Shown: positions 1 to 14,188 of the stretch, piece by piece | Position numbering within the stretch: position 1 is the first letter of the stretch | Layout of the letters: every line of letters starts with the position of its first letter | Source: Parapristionchus giblindavisi | Taxonomy: Eukaryota > Nematoda > Chromadorea > Rhabditida > Diplogasteridae | DNA: 64,000 bases | Reading direction: 5' to 3' | Assembly (NCBI GenBank): GCA_943737045.1 | Contig: CALSFV010000416.1 | Span: 62,001-126,000, forward strand | Position numbers and translations under genes: made by a program | Notes under the pieces: generated by a model | What the model was told of the DNA's origin: nothing | The model's input: only the letters and a program-made list of their open reading frames with translations | Database searches by the model: none

Positions 1-2763
1 TAGAATTTGAGATCAAAGATCCAAATCCTCATGTAAAAAATGTGTTTGGAGCAAGTAAGTGTTCATTTATATTATATTCAAATAATCAATACTCTTGTCA
101 TACTGTAGGATCACCCGTATCGATTTGTAATGAAGATACAATGGATCAAGTTGCATTTGGTATTGTAATGAAAAGTTCAGTAACATCAATTAAAGTGAGA
201 GGATACTGTAATCTATCAATCAATAATTATTCTATTCTATAGATATCAGTAACGGATAACTTCAAACATTCTAATAATATATCATATCTAATTAGACCTC
301 ATCATTTAGCTACGAGTATTGAAGCTGTTTCTTCTTTTATTGAGGTACTTTCATTTAATGAATCTACGTGGGCAGATCTCAGTCTCACTCGCAGTTTATT
401 TCAAACAATTTGCGATATCACTTTCGAGCGTAATGCACTGTTACATTTGCGTTACGCGCCTACGCCGTAACCCCCTCCGCCGCGTCGGAGAGGCGACGGA
501 GGGGGTTACGGTGTAGGCACGTAACGCAAATGTAACAGTGCATAAGACATATTCCATTCCACACGGTTGTTATGTAGACTCAAGTATTTCATCCAATAAA
601 TTACTGTATTATGATTTCTTTGATATCAATCGAATATCAGAGCTCATGGTATCATTTTGGTCACCATGCAAATTTTGCTGAAACCTGTCCACGTATGCTA
701 ATGATCATAGATTATTTCATCAATATAATTATTCAGAAAGATCTAAATCCTAATCTGTCATGTAAGAATCTAATCGATATTTCATTTCGAGCTAAGCTTA
801 TGCCTTCTATTCACCATGGTTTGAATTTTATCGATGACAAATATCTCATAAAATTAATTAAGATAATTCATTTAATTCAATTCAATCATTAAATGATAGT
901 CAATATCGATCTGTTGCTGCTGCTCTTAATCCTAATAGACCATTTGTATGTATTCAGGTACTGTAATTAGTATACTGTAACTATATAGACTATCAATCGA
1001 TTCAGGGACCACCTGGTACTGGTAAAACAAATGTTGTTATTGAAATAATTCTACAATGTATTAGGAGTAAGACAAAGGTTAGTATTGCATTCTTATTATC
1101 TCTTTATTGATTGATTGATTGGTTGGATTACTGTAGATTCTAGTCGTCGCTCAAACACATGCTGCTCTCGCTGAGATTATTGATCGATTGAATATTATGA
1201 CTGGAGATGATTCATATATCTCAATAGAACATATAGATAAGAAGGTTTATGATAATAATAAAGATACATTGGATGATATTATATTAGATAAGGTATAATG
1301 ATGCATATAAAGAGTATATAGTAATGATGTCATGACGTTTAGATGTTATCTGTAGATAAGAAGAAAGAAGCTGGAAAAAGAATTAATGAAATGAGAAAAG
1401 TAAGGATTGAATAACTTGTAATCTATATGTATTGATTCATTTGTATAGAAAGCATTATTGGAGAGTTTCGTTGTATTCTCCACTGCAAGTAATTCAATGA
1501 TTAGATATCTTCCAAGAAGATATGGATGGACACCTGATATATTATTGATGGATGAAGCTGGTAATCAATATAATCAATCAATATATAATACTGTAGTCAT
1601 GATAGGTCAAGTGGCTGAACCGTCTACTTGGATTTCTGCATCAAATTCAAGAAGAATTGTTTTAGTTGGAGATCCAAAACAATTACCTCCTCTTGTATTG
1701 ATGGATAATAAGAAAGATATGAAGAATAGCATAGTAAGAATGTAAAATATATGAGGAATATATTTAATGAATCATTTAGTGTACATCTCTATTGGAACGA
1801 TTAATGAGGGATTTTTCATCTTGTAATTCTAATTTTATTTTGAATGAACAATTCAGAATGAATAAGTAAGTATACATTGATTGTATTAGTATATTATATA
1901 CCAGTTGTATCTTTAGAGATATCATGGAATGGAGTAATATCAATTTCTATGATGGTATACTCAAAGCACATCCAAATGTTGCAAATCAAGTATTACGGTA
2001 TATGTTGTATCTATTCAAAAATGAATATCTATTAATATACAGGGATATTTGTAACGATATACCTGACTCTTATAACTTCCCTATGATGTTTATTGATATG
2101 GATAGTATAGGAGGAGTTAGAGAAGAATTTGTTAATCAATCATTTCAAAATAAAGGTGTCTTAATCTATTATTGATTATATCACTAAATAGATCATTTGA
2201 GGAGAAGCACGTCAAATCGTGTTATATGTTGACAAATTGATTTCATATGGATTGAAAGAGGTTTGAGTACTATCTAATCAATAGAATATCTTATCAATCG
2301 ATATCATTTCTAATATAGGAAGATATTGGAGTTATCTCTCCATACTTTGCTCAAACTGCCTATATGAGATATCTATTGAAGAATCGATTAGGGATTATGG
2401 TGAATACTGTAGATGCATTCCAGGTTAATCATTAAATATATGATAAAGTGTAATGAATTGATTGAATTGTAGGGTAAACAGAAAGAGGTCATCTTGTTTA
2501 GTGTTGTTAGAAATAATCAAAAGAGTAAGAATAATACATTGATATCTATATTTCTAATCGTATTTCATTTAGAACAATTGGGATTCGTCAATGATAATCG
2601 TAGAATGAATGTAGCTGTTACAAGAGCAAAAAGACAATTTGTTCTTTTTGGGAGCGAAAAAATGCTCTTATCTAATCCATTATTGTATTCACTTAGAAAA
2701 GTGCTTGTTAGACAAGTTTCATCCTCATCTGATACATTCAATCTTCGAAAAATACGATGTTAA
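1..2763 (+). CDS. UPF1/SETX-like superfamily 1 RNA/DNA helicase, 3' part (5' end off window)
   Basis: Carboxy-terminal part of an ATP-dependent SF1B helicase; the gene enters from the left edge. Spliced exons give, in order: motif I GPPGTGKT (about 1008-1030, just after an intron), motif Ia VVAQTHAAL, motif II MDEAG (about 1547-1560, split from QVAEPSTW by an intron), motif [13 protein letters not shown] (about 1668-1690), the QFRM segment, motif [14 protein letters not shown] (2400-2490) and motif [18 protein letters not shown] (2590-2640). All ATPase motifs look intact. About ten short introns interrupt it. Exon structure between 350 and 900 is unclear because a hairpin element sits there. 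DEAG in motif II and the [14 protein letters not shown] signatures place it in the UPF1/SETX/IGHMBP2 group, but I cannot name the orthologue. Stop codon at 2761-2763. Confidence 0.85.
433..543. mobile_element. 111-bp near-perfect hairpin (snap-back MITE-like) in a helicase intron
   Basis: Two arms of about 51 bp (433-483 and 493-543) are inverted copies with about three mismatches; both outer ends read ATGCACTGTTACATTTGCG. The loop is about 10 bp. It is much more GC-rich than its surroundings and lies in what must be an intron of the helicase gene. No clear target duplication is visible. Confidence 0.75.
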
Positions 2764-3132
2764 AAATTTTTAAAATAATATAAATAAATAAATAAAATAA
2801 TAATATTTGTTGCAGAATTACATTTTGTCTATCTCTGAAATAAAATTAGTGTACTGTAGTTTTTGAATTCCCACGCATTGGGAACCTGCCGCGACGCGAT
2901 TGTCAAAGCGTCGCGGCTATGAATTTTGCCTGGGTCTCGTGGTTGAGATGCCGCTCTTTCCTTGTATTTTTTTGTTTTAGTTAAGTCGTTTCGTTCTCGT
3001 TCTTTCGAATTCCAATGCGTGCTCGTGAAGTTTACGTTCGCCTTACAGATCGTGGTCAAGATTTGAGGAAGGGTTTATTCATTCTTTTGATATTTGAAGT
3101 AGAATTGTGAATATCGTTGCATCGGATTAGAT
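2764..3132 (+). promoter_or_regulatory. Intergenic, presumed RBM12-like promoter with GC-rich hairpin
   Basis: The 369 bp between the helicase stop and the RBM12-type start codon. After an AT-rich stretch it contains a perfect 10-bp stem (GCCGCGACGC at 2888-2897 with GCGTCGCGGC at 2908-2917), then GGTCTCG and TGAGATG words and a T-rich block (about 2966-2977). Similar words recur in the 31.0-31.2 kb divergent promoter. Regulatory role is inferred from position only. Confidence 0.4.
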
Positions 3133-6100
3133 ATGTCTGTGATTATAAGACTGCAAGGTCTACCGCTTTCGGCGGCATCAGCTGATATCCGTTCATTCTT
3201 CTCTGGATTGCGTATTCCTGATGGAGCAGTCAATATTGTTGGAGGTGATGAAGGAGATGCATTTATTGGATTTGCTACTGATGAAGACGCTAGACAAGCA
3301 ATGCGAAAGAACAATGGATTCATTCACAATACAGAGGTTGTTATATTCTACTTAGTTCGAGTTATTTATGGGAGGAGTCCACGATAGTTATATTATTTGT
3401 CTGTTCGAGTGAAGAAAGTGAGAGTGCTACAGATCGTAGGAATATATATACGTGGAATATATGAGAATCAATTCAACGGATGCTAGTATTTGCTTTTAAT
3501 GGACTATTAGTTTCAAAGATTTTACATTTGTGGAATCAAGCTTTTAGCTGTTATCCCCAGCAATTCACTTCTTAGTTTCTAAAGTTATACCGAAAAAAAT
3601 GAACAGAACATAAATATTTGAAGATGGGTGGATAATGCATTCTATTGATTAGATTAAATTAACAAGAAACATTGAAATGAACAGAAGAGAATATATGCTA
3701 CTGTTTTTATAATTCATCCCTAAGTATCATCATACCACATTTGAACATCGACGTTGATAGAGCTGAATGAGATGATGCGATAGCAGCATCGATCTTCGAG
3801 CAAGTATCCGATCTATCTCTATGATAGGACTTCTTTTGACGACACTTCAATCCTTGGATATACTAACTTCCTCTACAGTTTTTGTCCAGTTGAACCGTCT
3901 ATATTTCCATATTCTGCTTGAGTTTGCACACGGAAACTAATGAATTGCAATATCATGCACTCTGAGGATTCTGTCTTTAAAAAATGATCACGAGTAGAAC
4001 GCGATAGCTCGAAGAATGGAATAAATTAGGTATTTGTACGATGAGCAGGTTAATAGGCAAAACGACACTTTCTAAGTGTTTACAATTTTTACACATCTTG
4101 AATATCAGTTTTATGAATGGTTACTGTAGTTATGAGACCCGAATAACGTAATCTAATAACTTTGTGACTCCCACTTTTCGTATTCACTAAATTGGTATAC
4201 ACACATGTATCGATTTGATCCACATTCGAGAACGTCAAATCTGTCCATGACCATGATCCACGCAAAATTTCCGAGGAAGACCGACATTTTCGGAATATAC
4301 CCTACTTCAATTCTAAATTTGACAGAAGATACGTGAGAGCCTAAGAGCGGAATCTAGCTTGAATTCATGATGTGATTTCATCCGATGAACAATACTTGTG
4401 ATATATTTAAACCAGACAATCCAAAAAAACTGACTTGAGCCACCTAAGTGCTGAGTCAATGATCCTATACTAATGAAGACTCACAAGTAGAACGCGATAG
4501 CTCGAAGAATGGAATAAATTAGGTATTTGTACGATGAGCAGGTTAATAGGCAAAACTACATTTTCTAAGGGTTTACAATTTTTACACATCTTGAATATCA
4601 ATTTTATGAATGGTTACTGTAGTTATGAGACCCGAATAACGTAATCTAATAACTTTGTGACTCCCACTTTTCGTATTCACTAAATTGGTATACACACATG
4701 TATCGATTTGATCCACATTCGAGAACGTCAAATCTGTCCATGACCATGATCCACGCAAAATTTCCTAGGAAGACCGACATTTTCGGAATATACCCTACTT
4801 CAATTCTAAATTTGACAGAAGATACGTGAGAGCCTAAGAGCGGAATCTAGCTTGAATTCATGATGTGATTTCATCCGATGAACAATACTTGTGATATATT
4901 TAAACCAGATAATCGAAAGTGCTTTGTCAATGATCCTATACTTATGAAGACTCAACTTCCGATCAGCATTGTATATTATAGTCATACATTCGAAAGTTTC
5001 TTGAAGGAATTGAATTATAATACTTGACGAAGTAGATTAAATATCATTCCACATTATCTCTTATAATTACGAATGTATATGAGATACATTTCTAGAATAG
5101 AACATACGAATTGATAGCCCAAAGAAAACGTAGCATGATAAACTTCCTATGAGATTATTTTTCATATCATGCAACGAAATGTCCGATATTAAATATATAC
5201 CTTTTTGGTTTTCAATCGTAAAGTAAATTTAAATACCATACTGAAGAGAGATCAAACGAGAATTAAAAAAAGGGAAACAAAATTAGTCTAAAAAATATAT
5301 AAGTCAGAAAAAAATCCGTAATACTAGTATACTGACTATGAGAAAACAACGAGTTGTTACTGTATCTGTAATGTGGCATCATTCGATGCCAATTAACACC
5401 GTTGAGATATCTAGCACGACGTGTATAGGTTACTTTTGGAAGAAGTAGTTTTTTTCTGGAAGAAGTATCTGTTAAATGTTTCTTGGGTACGGTTATTCAC
5501 CTATAGACGTTTTTGTAATGACTGGTGTGACAGAGAACTGATTGTTGTTCGACTTTAACTAATTATAATATCAGAGATGATGCGAGATGTAATATAAGAT
5601 GATAAGTCAGACTCGATGGAATGTGATAATTGTTATAGGTCCGTCTGTATCTATCATCAAGAACTGAAATGAAGACTGTAATAGATAATGCTCGTGCTGC
5701 AAATGCTGTCCCCCCTCCTCCCTCTCGTTATCCTGAGAGTACTCCTAATCGATATGATCCTACTCTTCCATTTGATAGAAGCGCTGGTTATGATCCACTT
5801 GATACACGACGAGAATACGGTGGATTCACTTCACGTTTACCATTTGATGGAACACCTCGTGATATATTTGGTTCCGATAAAAAGGATGAAATGGGAGGAG
5901 GTGGAGTTGATAGAGGAAGATCTATCGATAGTACAAGGCCTTATACTTCTCCAACCATATTTCAATCTGAAGAAACAGACATGAGAACGAGGTAAGATAA
6001 GACGAGACATGAAATGGATATATGCTATGTGGTATACGGTATCTCAGGCAAATTGCTTTGCATCTAATTAGAAGAGGTTTTTGAAAATCTATGAGTTTTA

Positions 6101-9100
6101 ACCATTTTGAATCTAACCAGTAGATTTTATGGACATATTTAGCCACAGTTACTGTTAAAATTGCTCAAATTAGATGCAAAGCGAGTTACCTGAGATGAAA
6201 GCGAAGCTTTGATAGAGAGTACATCCAAAAGTGAAAAAAACAAAAACAATCTTGATTTTCAGTTCTGCAAAAAAAAACCAAAATCTTCGAAGTGTTAATT
6301 TTCGTGAAATATTGCTTTTAAAGATGATATTTTGGTAGTTTGTACAAAATTAAAAGAGAGAAAAATATATACCTTTGGTTTTACCATTAAACCAAAAACC
6401 AAGTTTTACCAAAAAGTGACAGCCCCGGTAGAGAGTATCAATAGTGTCTTGCTTCTACCTTCTCTCAGTACATAATTATCAATTAAATATTCAGTTCCGC
6501 TATGAGGAATCAGTGGATGGAACAAGATTCATCTAAGAATTTCACAGGAAAAGATATCCTCCAGGTGCATAATCCTTTCTCTATTTGAAAGAAAAGAGTA
6601 CATGTCAGAATAAGGAGCGACATCCAAATTTACCATCTTTCATGATGGGAAGAGGACAAGCGAAAAATGATGGTCCATTCAATCAGAGAGAGTGAGTAAT
6701 GAATAGATTATGATTAGATAATGATTGTGATCTATCAGGTTTTCATATGATAGATTTAACATAAATCGAGATAATACAAGAGAAGAGAACAAAGAAGTAA
6801 AGAAAGAAGAATCATGGAGAAAAGAAGTCACTAATCAATCTTTCGAGAGGTATACGGTAGATTTCCGGATGGGATACAACTATGATGACTATTACAGTAA
6901 ACCGCAACCGCCGCCACTTTTTTCAAATGTCGGAAAGAAATTGGAAGAAACACCGATTTCCTTCTTTGGTACTGCTGCTCCTAAACGTCCTTCGATCCAA
7001 CCTCTTATTCCTCCTCCTCTACTTCATCCTCCATCTACTCAGTCCGTGTATCAACCATCATCCATTCAATCTATTTCGTATGTACATTATGACATTATAT
7101 TTAATCATTCTTATTTCATTGCAGTAAACCAAGAGAAGAAGCATTTATTGAATTATCTCGATTACCATGTGATCTACTTCGTCCATCCGCACTTGAAGAA
7201 TTCATTTCACCTTCAAATGCACTTACTCTCAGTAGTGTTAAAGTCGTCTATGGACCTGAAGGTTTCTTTTTTCTTTACTTACTTTTAATCTAATTTGGAA
7301 TTCGTTTCACAAATAAAAAGAATTTTAATGGATTGATTATCAGGCCTCCATCTTCATTCGCTCGTTCGATTCACAAGTGCAATGGATGCGTTTAATGCAT
7401 TGAAAAAGGATGGTGAACAAGGAATTCGGTATGAATTATCGATTAGGATCCCAATTTATTGATTGATATTCCAGTATTCGTCCATCAACAAGAGAAGCAT
7501 TCATGAATGCCCGTGATGGTCTTCCCCCGTCAACTAGCAATCTACCTATTGCCAATCCATCTATTAGATCAAATGGACCTCCTTCACTTATTTCTCGTCC
7601 TATCAATTGTGAGAATTATCGATTAGTTAATCAAAGTACAATAATTTGTTATATTGTAGTGGAGAATGTAGGGAATGGTCGTGGGGAATTGAATGGAAAG
7701 AGAAGATCACGATTTGATGATAATACAGATAGAGGAAGAAGAGGACATAATGACACTAGAAGGCATATTTGATATAATCATTTTCTTATTTATTGATCGA
7801 TTTTAGATCTCCCTCTCCTTTATCAAAAAGGAGTAGAGGCGAACAATACTATGTTAGATTGAGCAATGTTCCATTTAAGACGAAAGAATTTGAAATTCGA
7901 AGGTTTGTTTTATAATTTATGAATTTTATTTAACTACTTTGTGTTTAGGATATTGACATCTAAAGCTGTTCCACACTCAATTAAGAAGATTGTGAATGAA
8001 GATCATTCCCCATCTGATGTGTATGTTATACATCTATACTATGATGAATGAATGAATGAATCGATATTATAGATGGGTACTTGAATTCGATTCACAGAAG
8101 GAAGCTGAATATGCTCTAGAAGTACGAGGAGTCATAGGAGGAAGAGAAGCACGGTATACATATATTCAATCATTATTTATTATCTATTTATAATTATAGA
8201 ATGGTATCTCTATTGGAATCAGATGCTCATAGACTATTGAATGAAGGAGAACGATCATCTCATGTGACAGGAAGAGGAGAAGAAGAGAGTGGAAGAGGAA
8301 GAGGAAGAGGGGAAGAAGAGGGTGGAAGAGGAAGAGGAAGAGGAGATGGAGGACGTGGTGGAAGAGGAAGAGGAGAAAGAGATGGAAATGGAAGAGGAAG
8401 AGGAGAAGGAGGATATAAGAGAGATATCGGTGATGATTCATTTGAAGAGAAAGTTAAGGAGCAACAAGAAGCAATACAAAGGGTATGTTACATGGCTCTT
8501 CGGTAAAATATGCAAGAACTGTCGGAAAATTCGTAAAATTGGAAATCCCCTTAGTATTTTACACTCTATCTATATTTATTGATTAAATGAGAATATTGTA
8601 GATGAATGGAGATGGTAATGAAGCAGGTCCATCATCAGATGGAATACGAGGAGGATATAGAGGTAGAGGTGGAGGAGGAAGAGGAATGAGAGGTGGAATG
8701 TTAGGTGATGCTCCTCCATCACATTTATATCCTTCTTCATCATCATTCTTCCCTCATAGAGGTATATATCATTGATTGAATAGAATAGAATATCCATATT
8801 TAGGTGGTATACGTGGTAGAGGTAGAGGAGGAGGACTAGGAATCAATGGAGGAGGACCATCACATATATCTAATGCTCCTTCATCATTATTGATTTCTAA
8901 TCTACCTATCTTACCTACTCCTCAGGTATTCATTCAATGATTGAATGAATGAATGAATGGATTGTAGGCTTTATTCGATCTGCTTGAACTCTCACCTGAT
9001 CGTATTGTTCATGTATCACAATTAGCTGAAGATGCTGCTATTATTGAATTGAATGATGTGAATGTATGTGATGTAGTTGATTATATCTATATCTATAGTG

Positions 9101-9640
9101 AATATTGTATATCTTGAGTTATCATTGGATATCGCTTCTCGTTCATTACCTCCATTGAATGGTAGGAAATTGATCATTGCTGCATTACCGAGATGGAAGA
9201 TTGAAGAGGAAATTAATGCACGATTGAAAAATGTACTTAGATATACTTTATTGATTGATTAATTGATTGATTGATTACAGAGTGTTCCTCCAAATACTGG
9301 ATCAGTTGTTGCCCCTTCTCGTATTGATATGGAAGTAGTTCGATCAATAGGATCTCCTGGTTGTGTTATATCATGTCATGGATTACCTCCTAATGTATCA
9401 CTTGAAGAGGTATTCATTCATTCATTCATTCATTCATTATAATATGATATGATATAGGTGATGGCATTCTTCAATGGATTCAATGTAATAGAAAGTAGTG
9501 TTCGAATGAGAATGCAAGATGGAAAGGCAACTGGAGAGTGTATGTTAGCAGTTGATAGAATGGAAACAGCAAGAGAAGCTGTCAAGTCATTGAATGCAAC
9601 TACATTACGAGGACATTCTGTTATCATGAATATACTCTAA
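3133..9640 (+). CDS. RBM12: RBM12-like multi-RRM RNA-binding protein
   Basis: Nuclear RNA-binding protein of the RBM12/SWAN family. The first exon (3133-3336) encodes an RRM starting MSVIIRLQGLPLSAASADIR and including IVGGDEGDAFIGFATDEDA, which closely follows the RBM12 amino terminus; the RRM finishes in exon 2 (from 5639, VRLYLSSRTEM). A proline-rich linker, a second RRM (about 7140-7500), a third RRM-like segment (YYVRLSNVPFKTKEF, about 7840-8160), a long RG/EGR-rich region (8270-8440 and 8640-8840) and a terminal RRM (9300-9640, MAFFNGFNVIESSVRMRM) follow. Intron 1 is 2.3 kb and holds a tandem duplication; the rest are mostly 40-60 bp. The intron starting at 7763 appears to use a GC donor. 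The exon junction near 9070 is not resolved. Confidence 0.85.
3988..4954. repeat. Two-copy direct tandem duplication (493 and about 474 bp) in RBM12-like intron 1
   Basis: Copy 1 (3988-4480) and copy 2 (4481-4954) are head-to-tail and nearly identical (for example GTAGAACGCGATAGCTCG at 3993 and 4486). Copy 2 lacks a short block near its end (after AAACCAGA) and has a few substitutions. No ORF of note is inside, so this is a recent segmental duplication within an intron. Confidence 0.9.
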
Positions 9641-12180
9641 TCATTGATTCATTTTATCTCTTGAATAATATCACTATGATGAATGATAATATAGAATGGA
9701 TAGATTGAGAAGACATAGACTCTTCCATCTATCTATCTCTATCTCTCTCCTCCTTCCCTCCACTCCAATTGTCTACCTCCATCTCTATCATCTCTATCCA
9801 TTCATTGTCTATCTTTGAATGGCTCAAATATTCCCTCATCTTGCGATATCTATTGAGTGAGAACATTCAGATTGGTCTCTTATCTCTTCTTCTATACACT
9901 TTTCATTCTTTATTCTATCATATTCTAATTCATGTACGTGTTAATGCTTTATGGTTATGTAGATGTATTGATTAATGATTAGAAGTAGTTAGTATAGTAG
10001 ATAGAATGTACTTATCTATGATGTTATCTATCTAGACTCACTGTGTGCTTCTATCATGTCTACCCTTTCTCCCTCCTCTACTTGTCTTCTTATCTCCTCT
10101 ACTATCTTCATATTTATTGATTAGTCCTAATCCATAGATAGTCGTACCATACAATCACCTATCACTCCTCCATCCACTTCCTATCACTCTTTATCTTATT
10201 CTCATCATTGTTACCGTAATCCCGAGTGGTCTAATAAAGTGTAACTACCGTATACCCTCAGTGTCTCCCCTTTCTCCCCTCCCTCTCTCTCACTAGAGGA
10301 GTAGAAGGGAGGGGATAGGGAGAAGGAGAGAAGAGTTGTGTACCAAATGGCAGTCGTTATAGAATAGTTCGACCATTCGTATCTTCAATATATCTATTCA
10401 TTATATTCTTGTTCATATATAGTATAATTAGATAGCTTAATCTTTGTCAACCGCATCTTTTAATATGACTGGTATATACATAAAAAAAGTGGAAGACGTA
10501 CTTTGGCGATGTAAGATAATGTATGAATAGAGACGAAAGTATGATTGATATAGGAGATAAATAGAATGGATAGATGAGATATGATGGGGGTGTCTATCTC
10601 TTCCTCTCTCTATTCATCTTGATCAATTTATCCAATCTATTGTCATTTGTTTCATCTTTCATTATATTATCCATGTTGATCCCTTTTTGATTGATCTATG
10701 ATATCATTGTATGATTTCCAATCTCTTCACTCCCCATAAGATATCTATACAGAGTATACAACCTCACTCTTCATATTTAGTTGATTATTATTGTAATTGA
10801 GACTAAAATAACTTTTTTTAGTGATAAAATACACAGACAGACATATTGGTGTTGAGTACTTGTGAGTCTTGATATGATGATGATGGTAGATGGATATACA
10901 TGAAGATATCATATTGTATTAGAGGATATCTCATTGAGTTGATTGTCGTCCCCCTCCCCTCCATCATTATTCAATATATAAATGCTTATTTATTAGATAG
11001 GAGAGGCTATAGAGCCTTTCTTAATTTTGTTTATGTTTTATTATTAAATATTAAATATTGTGTGTATATTTGTTGATTGAATCCCTATATTCTCTTTCTT
11101 GTCCTTCTTCTTCTTCTTCTCTTTCCCTTCTTCTTCATTCTTTCTTTTCCTCCGTTCACTCAGTCCTTGCATCGTACTTTTTGTTTTGCTCGTTACTGCA
11201 CTTCTAGTATGAGTGTGTCTTCTCCTCCCCCCTCCCTCCCCCTCTACAGTTACCGTGGTTCTCTCTATCTCTCCCTCCGGCCTTCTCTTCTCCATCATAG
11301 TGGACATGGGGGACGACGTACGAAAGTGAAAGAGAAGTGAGAGTGAGAGAGATAGTATGGAGATAGAAGGGAAGGGGGGAATCTCTCCATCTCTTTCCTT
11401 CTTCAATGCACTTTCATCTTCAATGTCTTCTCTTCTCTTCTCTTATACACGAATCATCTGACACTATTTTCTCTTCTCTTCTTCATATGGAATGAATGAA
11501 GGGATTGAAGGTACTCTTAGTAGTCTCATTATCTATCCCCTCTCCCCCTCTCTCTCTCCCTCTCCCTCTCCCTCTCCCTCTCTCTCTCCCTCTCCCTCTC
11601 TCTCTCCCTCTCCCTCTCTCTCCCCCTCTCCCTCTCCTTATAATCTGAATGAATGATAGTTTAAGGAGAGGATATGATGTAGATGATGAAGATAGTATTG
11701 AATAGATAGAGTGAACCATTAAAGAGAAGAGATAGCCAAGTGAAAGATCATTCTATCTCTATCTCTTCCCTCTACAATTGAGAAGAAGAGAAATGAAATG
11801 AAACATAAACAGAAGAGAAGAGAAGATGATGGAGAATAGAAGGTAGAGAGTCATAGAGAGAATGAGAGAATATAGTTCTCATCACCATCATCATATACTA
11901 TTACCTCCCCCTCTTTGCCTCCCTCTTCCTCTTCCTCTCCCTCTCCCTCTTCTTACTCTCTCGGGAAGTTTCCCTCTCTCATTGTAACCAATCTTTCTAT
12001 GATGAGTTACTCTATTAGTTGATCTATCTTCATATATCAATCAATCAATCAATGGGGGATGAATATATTGATTAGTTAACCATTTCTTCTTCTCTACACC
12101 CACCTATGTTCGTCCTTTCTTCTTCTTGAGTATCTCTCTACATTCCCTCATTGACAGCCGCCTCTCTCCCTCTCCCTCCC

Positions 12181-12250
<70 letters not shown>

Positions 12251-14188
12251 TCCCTCTCTCTCTCTCTCCCTCTCCCTCTCTCTCCCCTCTCCCTCTCTCT
12301 CTCCCTCTCTCTCTCTCCCTCTCTCTCTCTCCCTCTCTCTCTCTCCCTCTCTCCCTCTCTCTCTCCCTCTCTCCCTCTCTCTCTCCCTCTCCCCTCTCTC
12401 TCCCCTCTCTCTCCCTCTCTCCCTCTCTCTCTCCCTCTCCCCTCTCTCTCCCCTCTCTCTCCCCTCTCCCTCTCTCTCTCCCTCTCTCTCTCCCTCTCTC
12501 CCTCTCCCTCTCCCTCTCCCTCTCCCTCTCTCTCTCCCTCTCCCCTCTCTCTCCCCTCTCCCTCTCCCTCTCTCCCTCTCCCTCTCCCCTCTCTCTCTCC
12601 CTCTCCCCTCTCTCTCTCTCCCTCTCTCTCCCCTCTCCCTCTCTCTCTCCCTCTCTCCCTCTCCCTCTCTCTCTCCCTCTCCCCTCTCTCTCCCCTCTCC
12701 CTCTCTCTCCCTCTCCCCTCTCTCTCTCTCTCTCCCCTCTCCCCTCTCCCCTCTCCCCTCTCTCTCTCCCTCTCCCTCTTCTTCTCGTCCTCAACTTCAT
12801 CTCTCATCTTCTCATCCATCTATCCTCTGCCCTATAAGAGATAGAGAGTATAGATGGAAGTACGTCATATGAGATAGAATCTCCTTCCTTTCCCCTTTTG
12901 AGTCTTTCTTTCCCTTCCCTTCCCTTCTCTTCTCCTCTCTCTCTTCTTCTTCCTCTTCATAATCGAATGTCCTTTATTTCTCTTCTCTCCTATACACTTA
13001 TACTCTTTCCATACCTTCTTCATTCCCTTCCCTCTTCCTCATCTTCTCCCTCTCCCCTCTATTCCATCCTCTTCCATCTTTCCCTCTCCTCCTCTCCTAT
13101 CCCTCTCCTCTGCCCATCCTCCTCACCTCTTCTTCTCCCCTCTTCCTCTCCCTCTCCTCTACCCATCCTCTCCTCTACCCATCCTCTCCTCTCCTCTACC
13201 CATCCTCTCCTCTACCCATCCTCTCCTCTCCTCTACCCATCCTCTCCTCTACCCATCCTCTCCCTCTCCTCTACCCATCCTCTCATCTCCTCTACCCATC
13301 ATCTCCTCTACCCATCCTCTCCCCTTCTTCATCTCCTCTCCTCTTCCTCTCCTCTTCCTCCCCCCTCTTCCTCTCCCCCTCTTCCTCTTCCTCTCCTCTT
13401 CCTCTTCTCCTCTCATTTCATCAACTTCTTCATCGTCCATTATGATCTTCTTCTCTATCTCTTCTTTCTATTTGAGTCTCTTTTCTATCTCCTCTTTCTC
13501 TTCCTTTCATTCAGTGGCACTTTCCCCTCTCTCCTTCTCCCTTTCCATCTCTCAATCTCCATCTCCCTCTCCCCCATCCTCTCATCTCTAAGTCTCTTTC
13601 TTCGTCCATTGAACTTTTCTCTTCTTCTTTCACTATACATCACTCTTCTTTTCCTCTTCTTCTTTAATCTCATTTTTCTTAGTTCATCTTGTTCATCGTT
13701 CTATTATATATGGTACTTCTCTCTATCTTACTAGTACCTTTTCTCTCCCTCTCCCTCTCCCTTGTATGTCCTCTCATCTTCTTCGTTCTCTCTTTCTATT
13801 CAACCAGTTTTCATGAACTCCAACTCTACTCTAACCTTCAACCGTTGCTTTTTCTCTATATCTCATTCATCTCTTCCGTTCTATATGTCCTCTTAATCTA
13901 TTCTTGATAGATATATCAATCTCTTCATCATTCCTCTTCTCCTCTTCTCCTCTTCATTCCTCTTCTCCTCTTCATTCCTCTTCTCCTCTTCTCCTCTTCT
14001 CCTCTTCTTCATTAAGTATCCTTCATCTGTCCTTTCTATCTTCTCTTCTCTTCATTCCCTTCCACTTCTCTTCCTTCTTCTTCTTTCCATCTTCATATCT
14101 TTATCCGTTGTAGATCATTATGATACTTCATCCATCTATTCATTCATTCATTCATTTAGATATTGTAATCAGGTGATTGAATCAATCA
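9641..14188. other. Intergenic region and 5' flank of daf-16, with long CT tracts
   Basis: No convincing coding exons. 9641-11040 is ordinary AT-rich DNA. From 11.1 kb the plus strand becomes strongly pyrimidine-rich: CT/CCCTCT repeats at about 11537-11637, an almost pure CT tract at 12160-12780, and CTT/CCT/CCATCCTCTCCT repeats at 12880-14090. The long open frames here (over 200 residues of Ser/Leu/Pro or Arg/Glu/Gly) are consequences of the repeat in both strands and are not genes. Confidence 0.7.
12160..12780. repeat. About 620-bp (CT)n / (CCCTCT)n polypyrimidine tract
   Basis: Essentially uninterrupted C/T on the plus strand: a pure CT run at 12180-12245, then interspersed CCCTCT and CCCCTCTC units. 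It is a strand-asymmetric homopurine/homopyrimidine mirror-type repeat about 1.4 kb upstream of the first daf-16 exon. Confidence 0.95.

Noticed and set aside
12126..12872. Open frames of over 200 residues on both strands (Ser-Leu-Pro or Arg-Glu-Gly rich)
   Set aside because: They are produced by the CT/GA simple repeat itself and have no non-repeat protein sequence.
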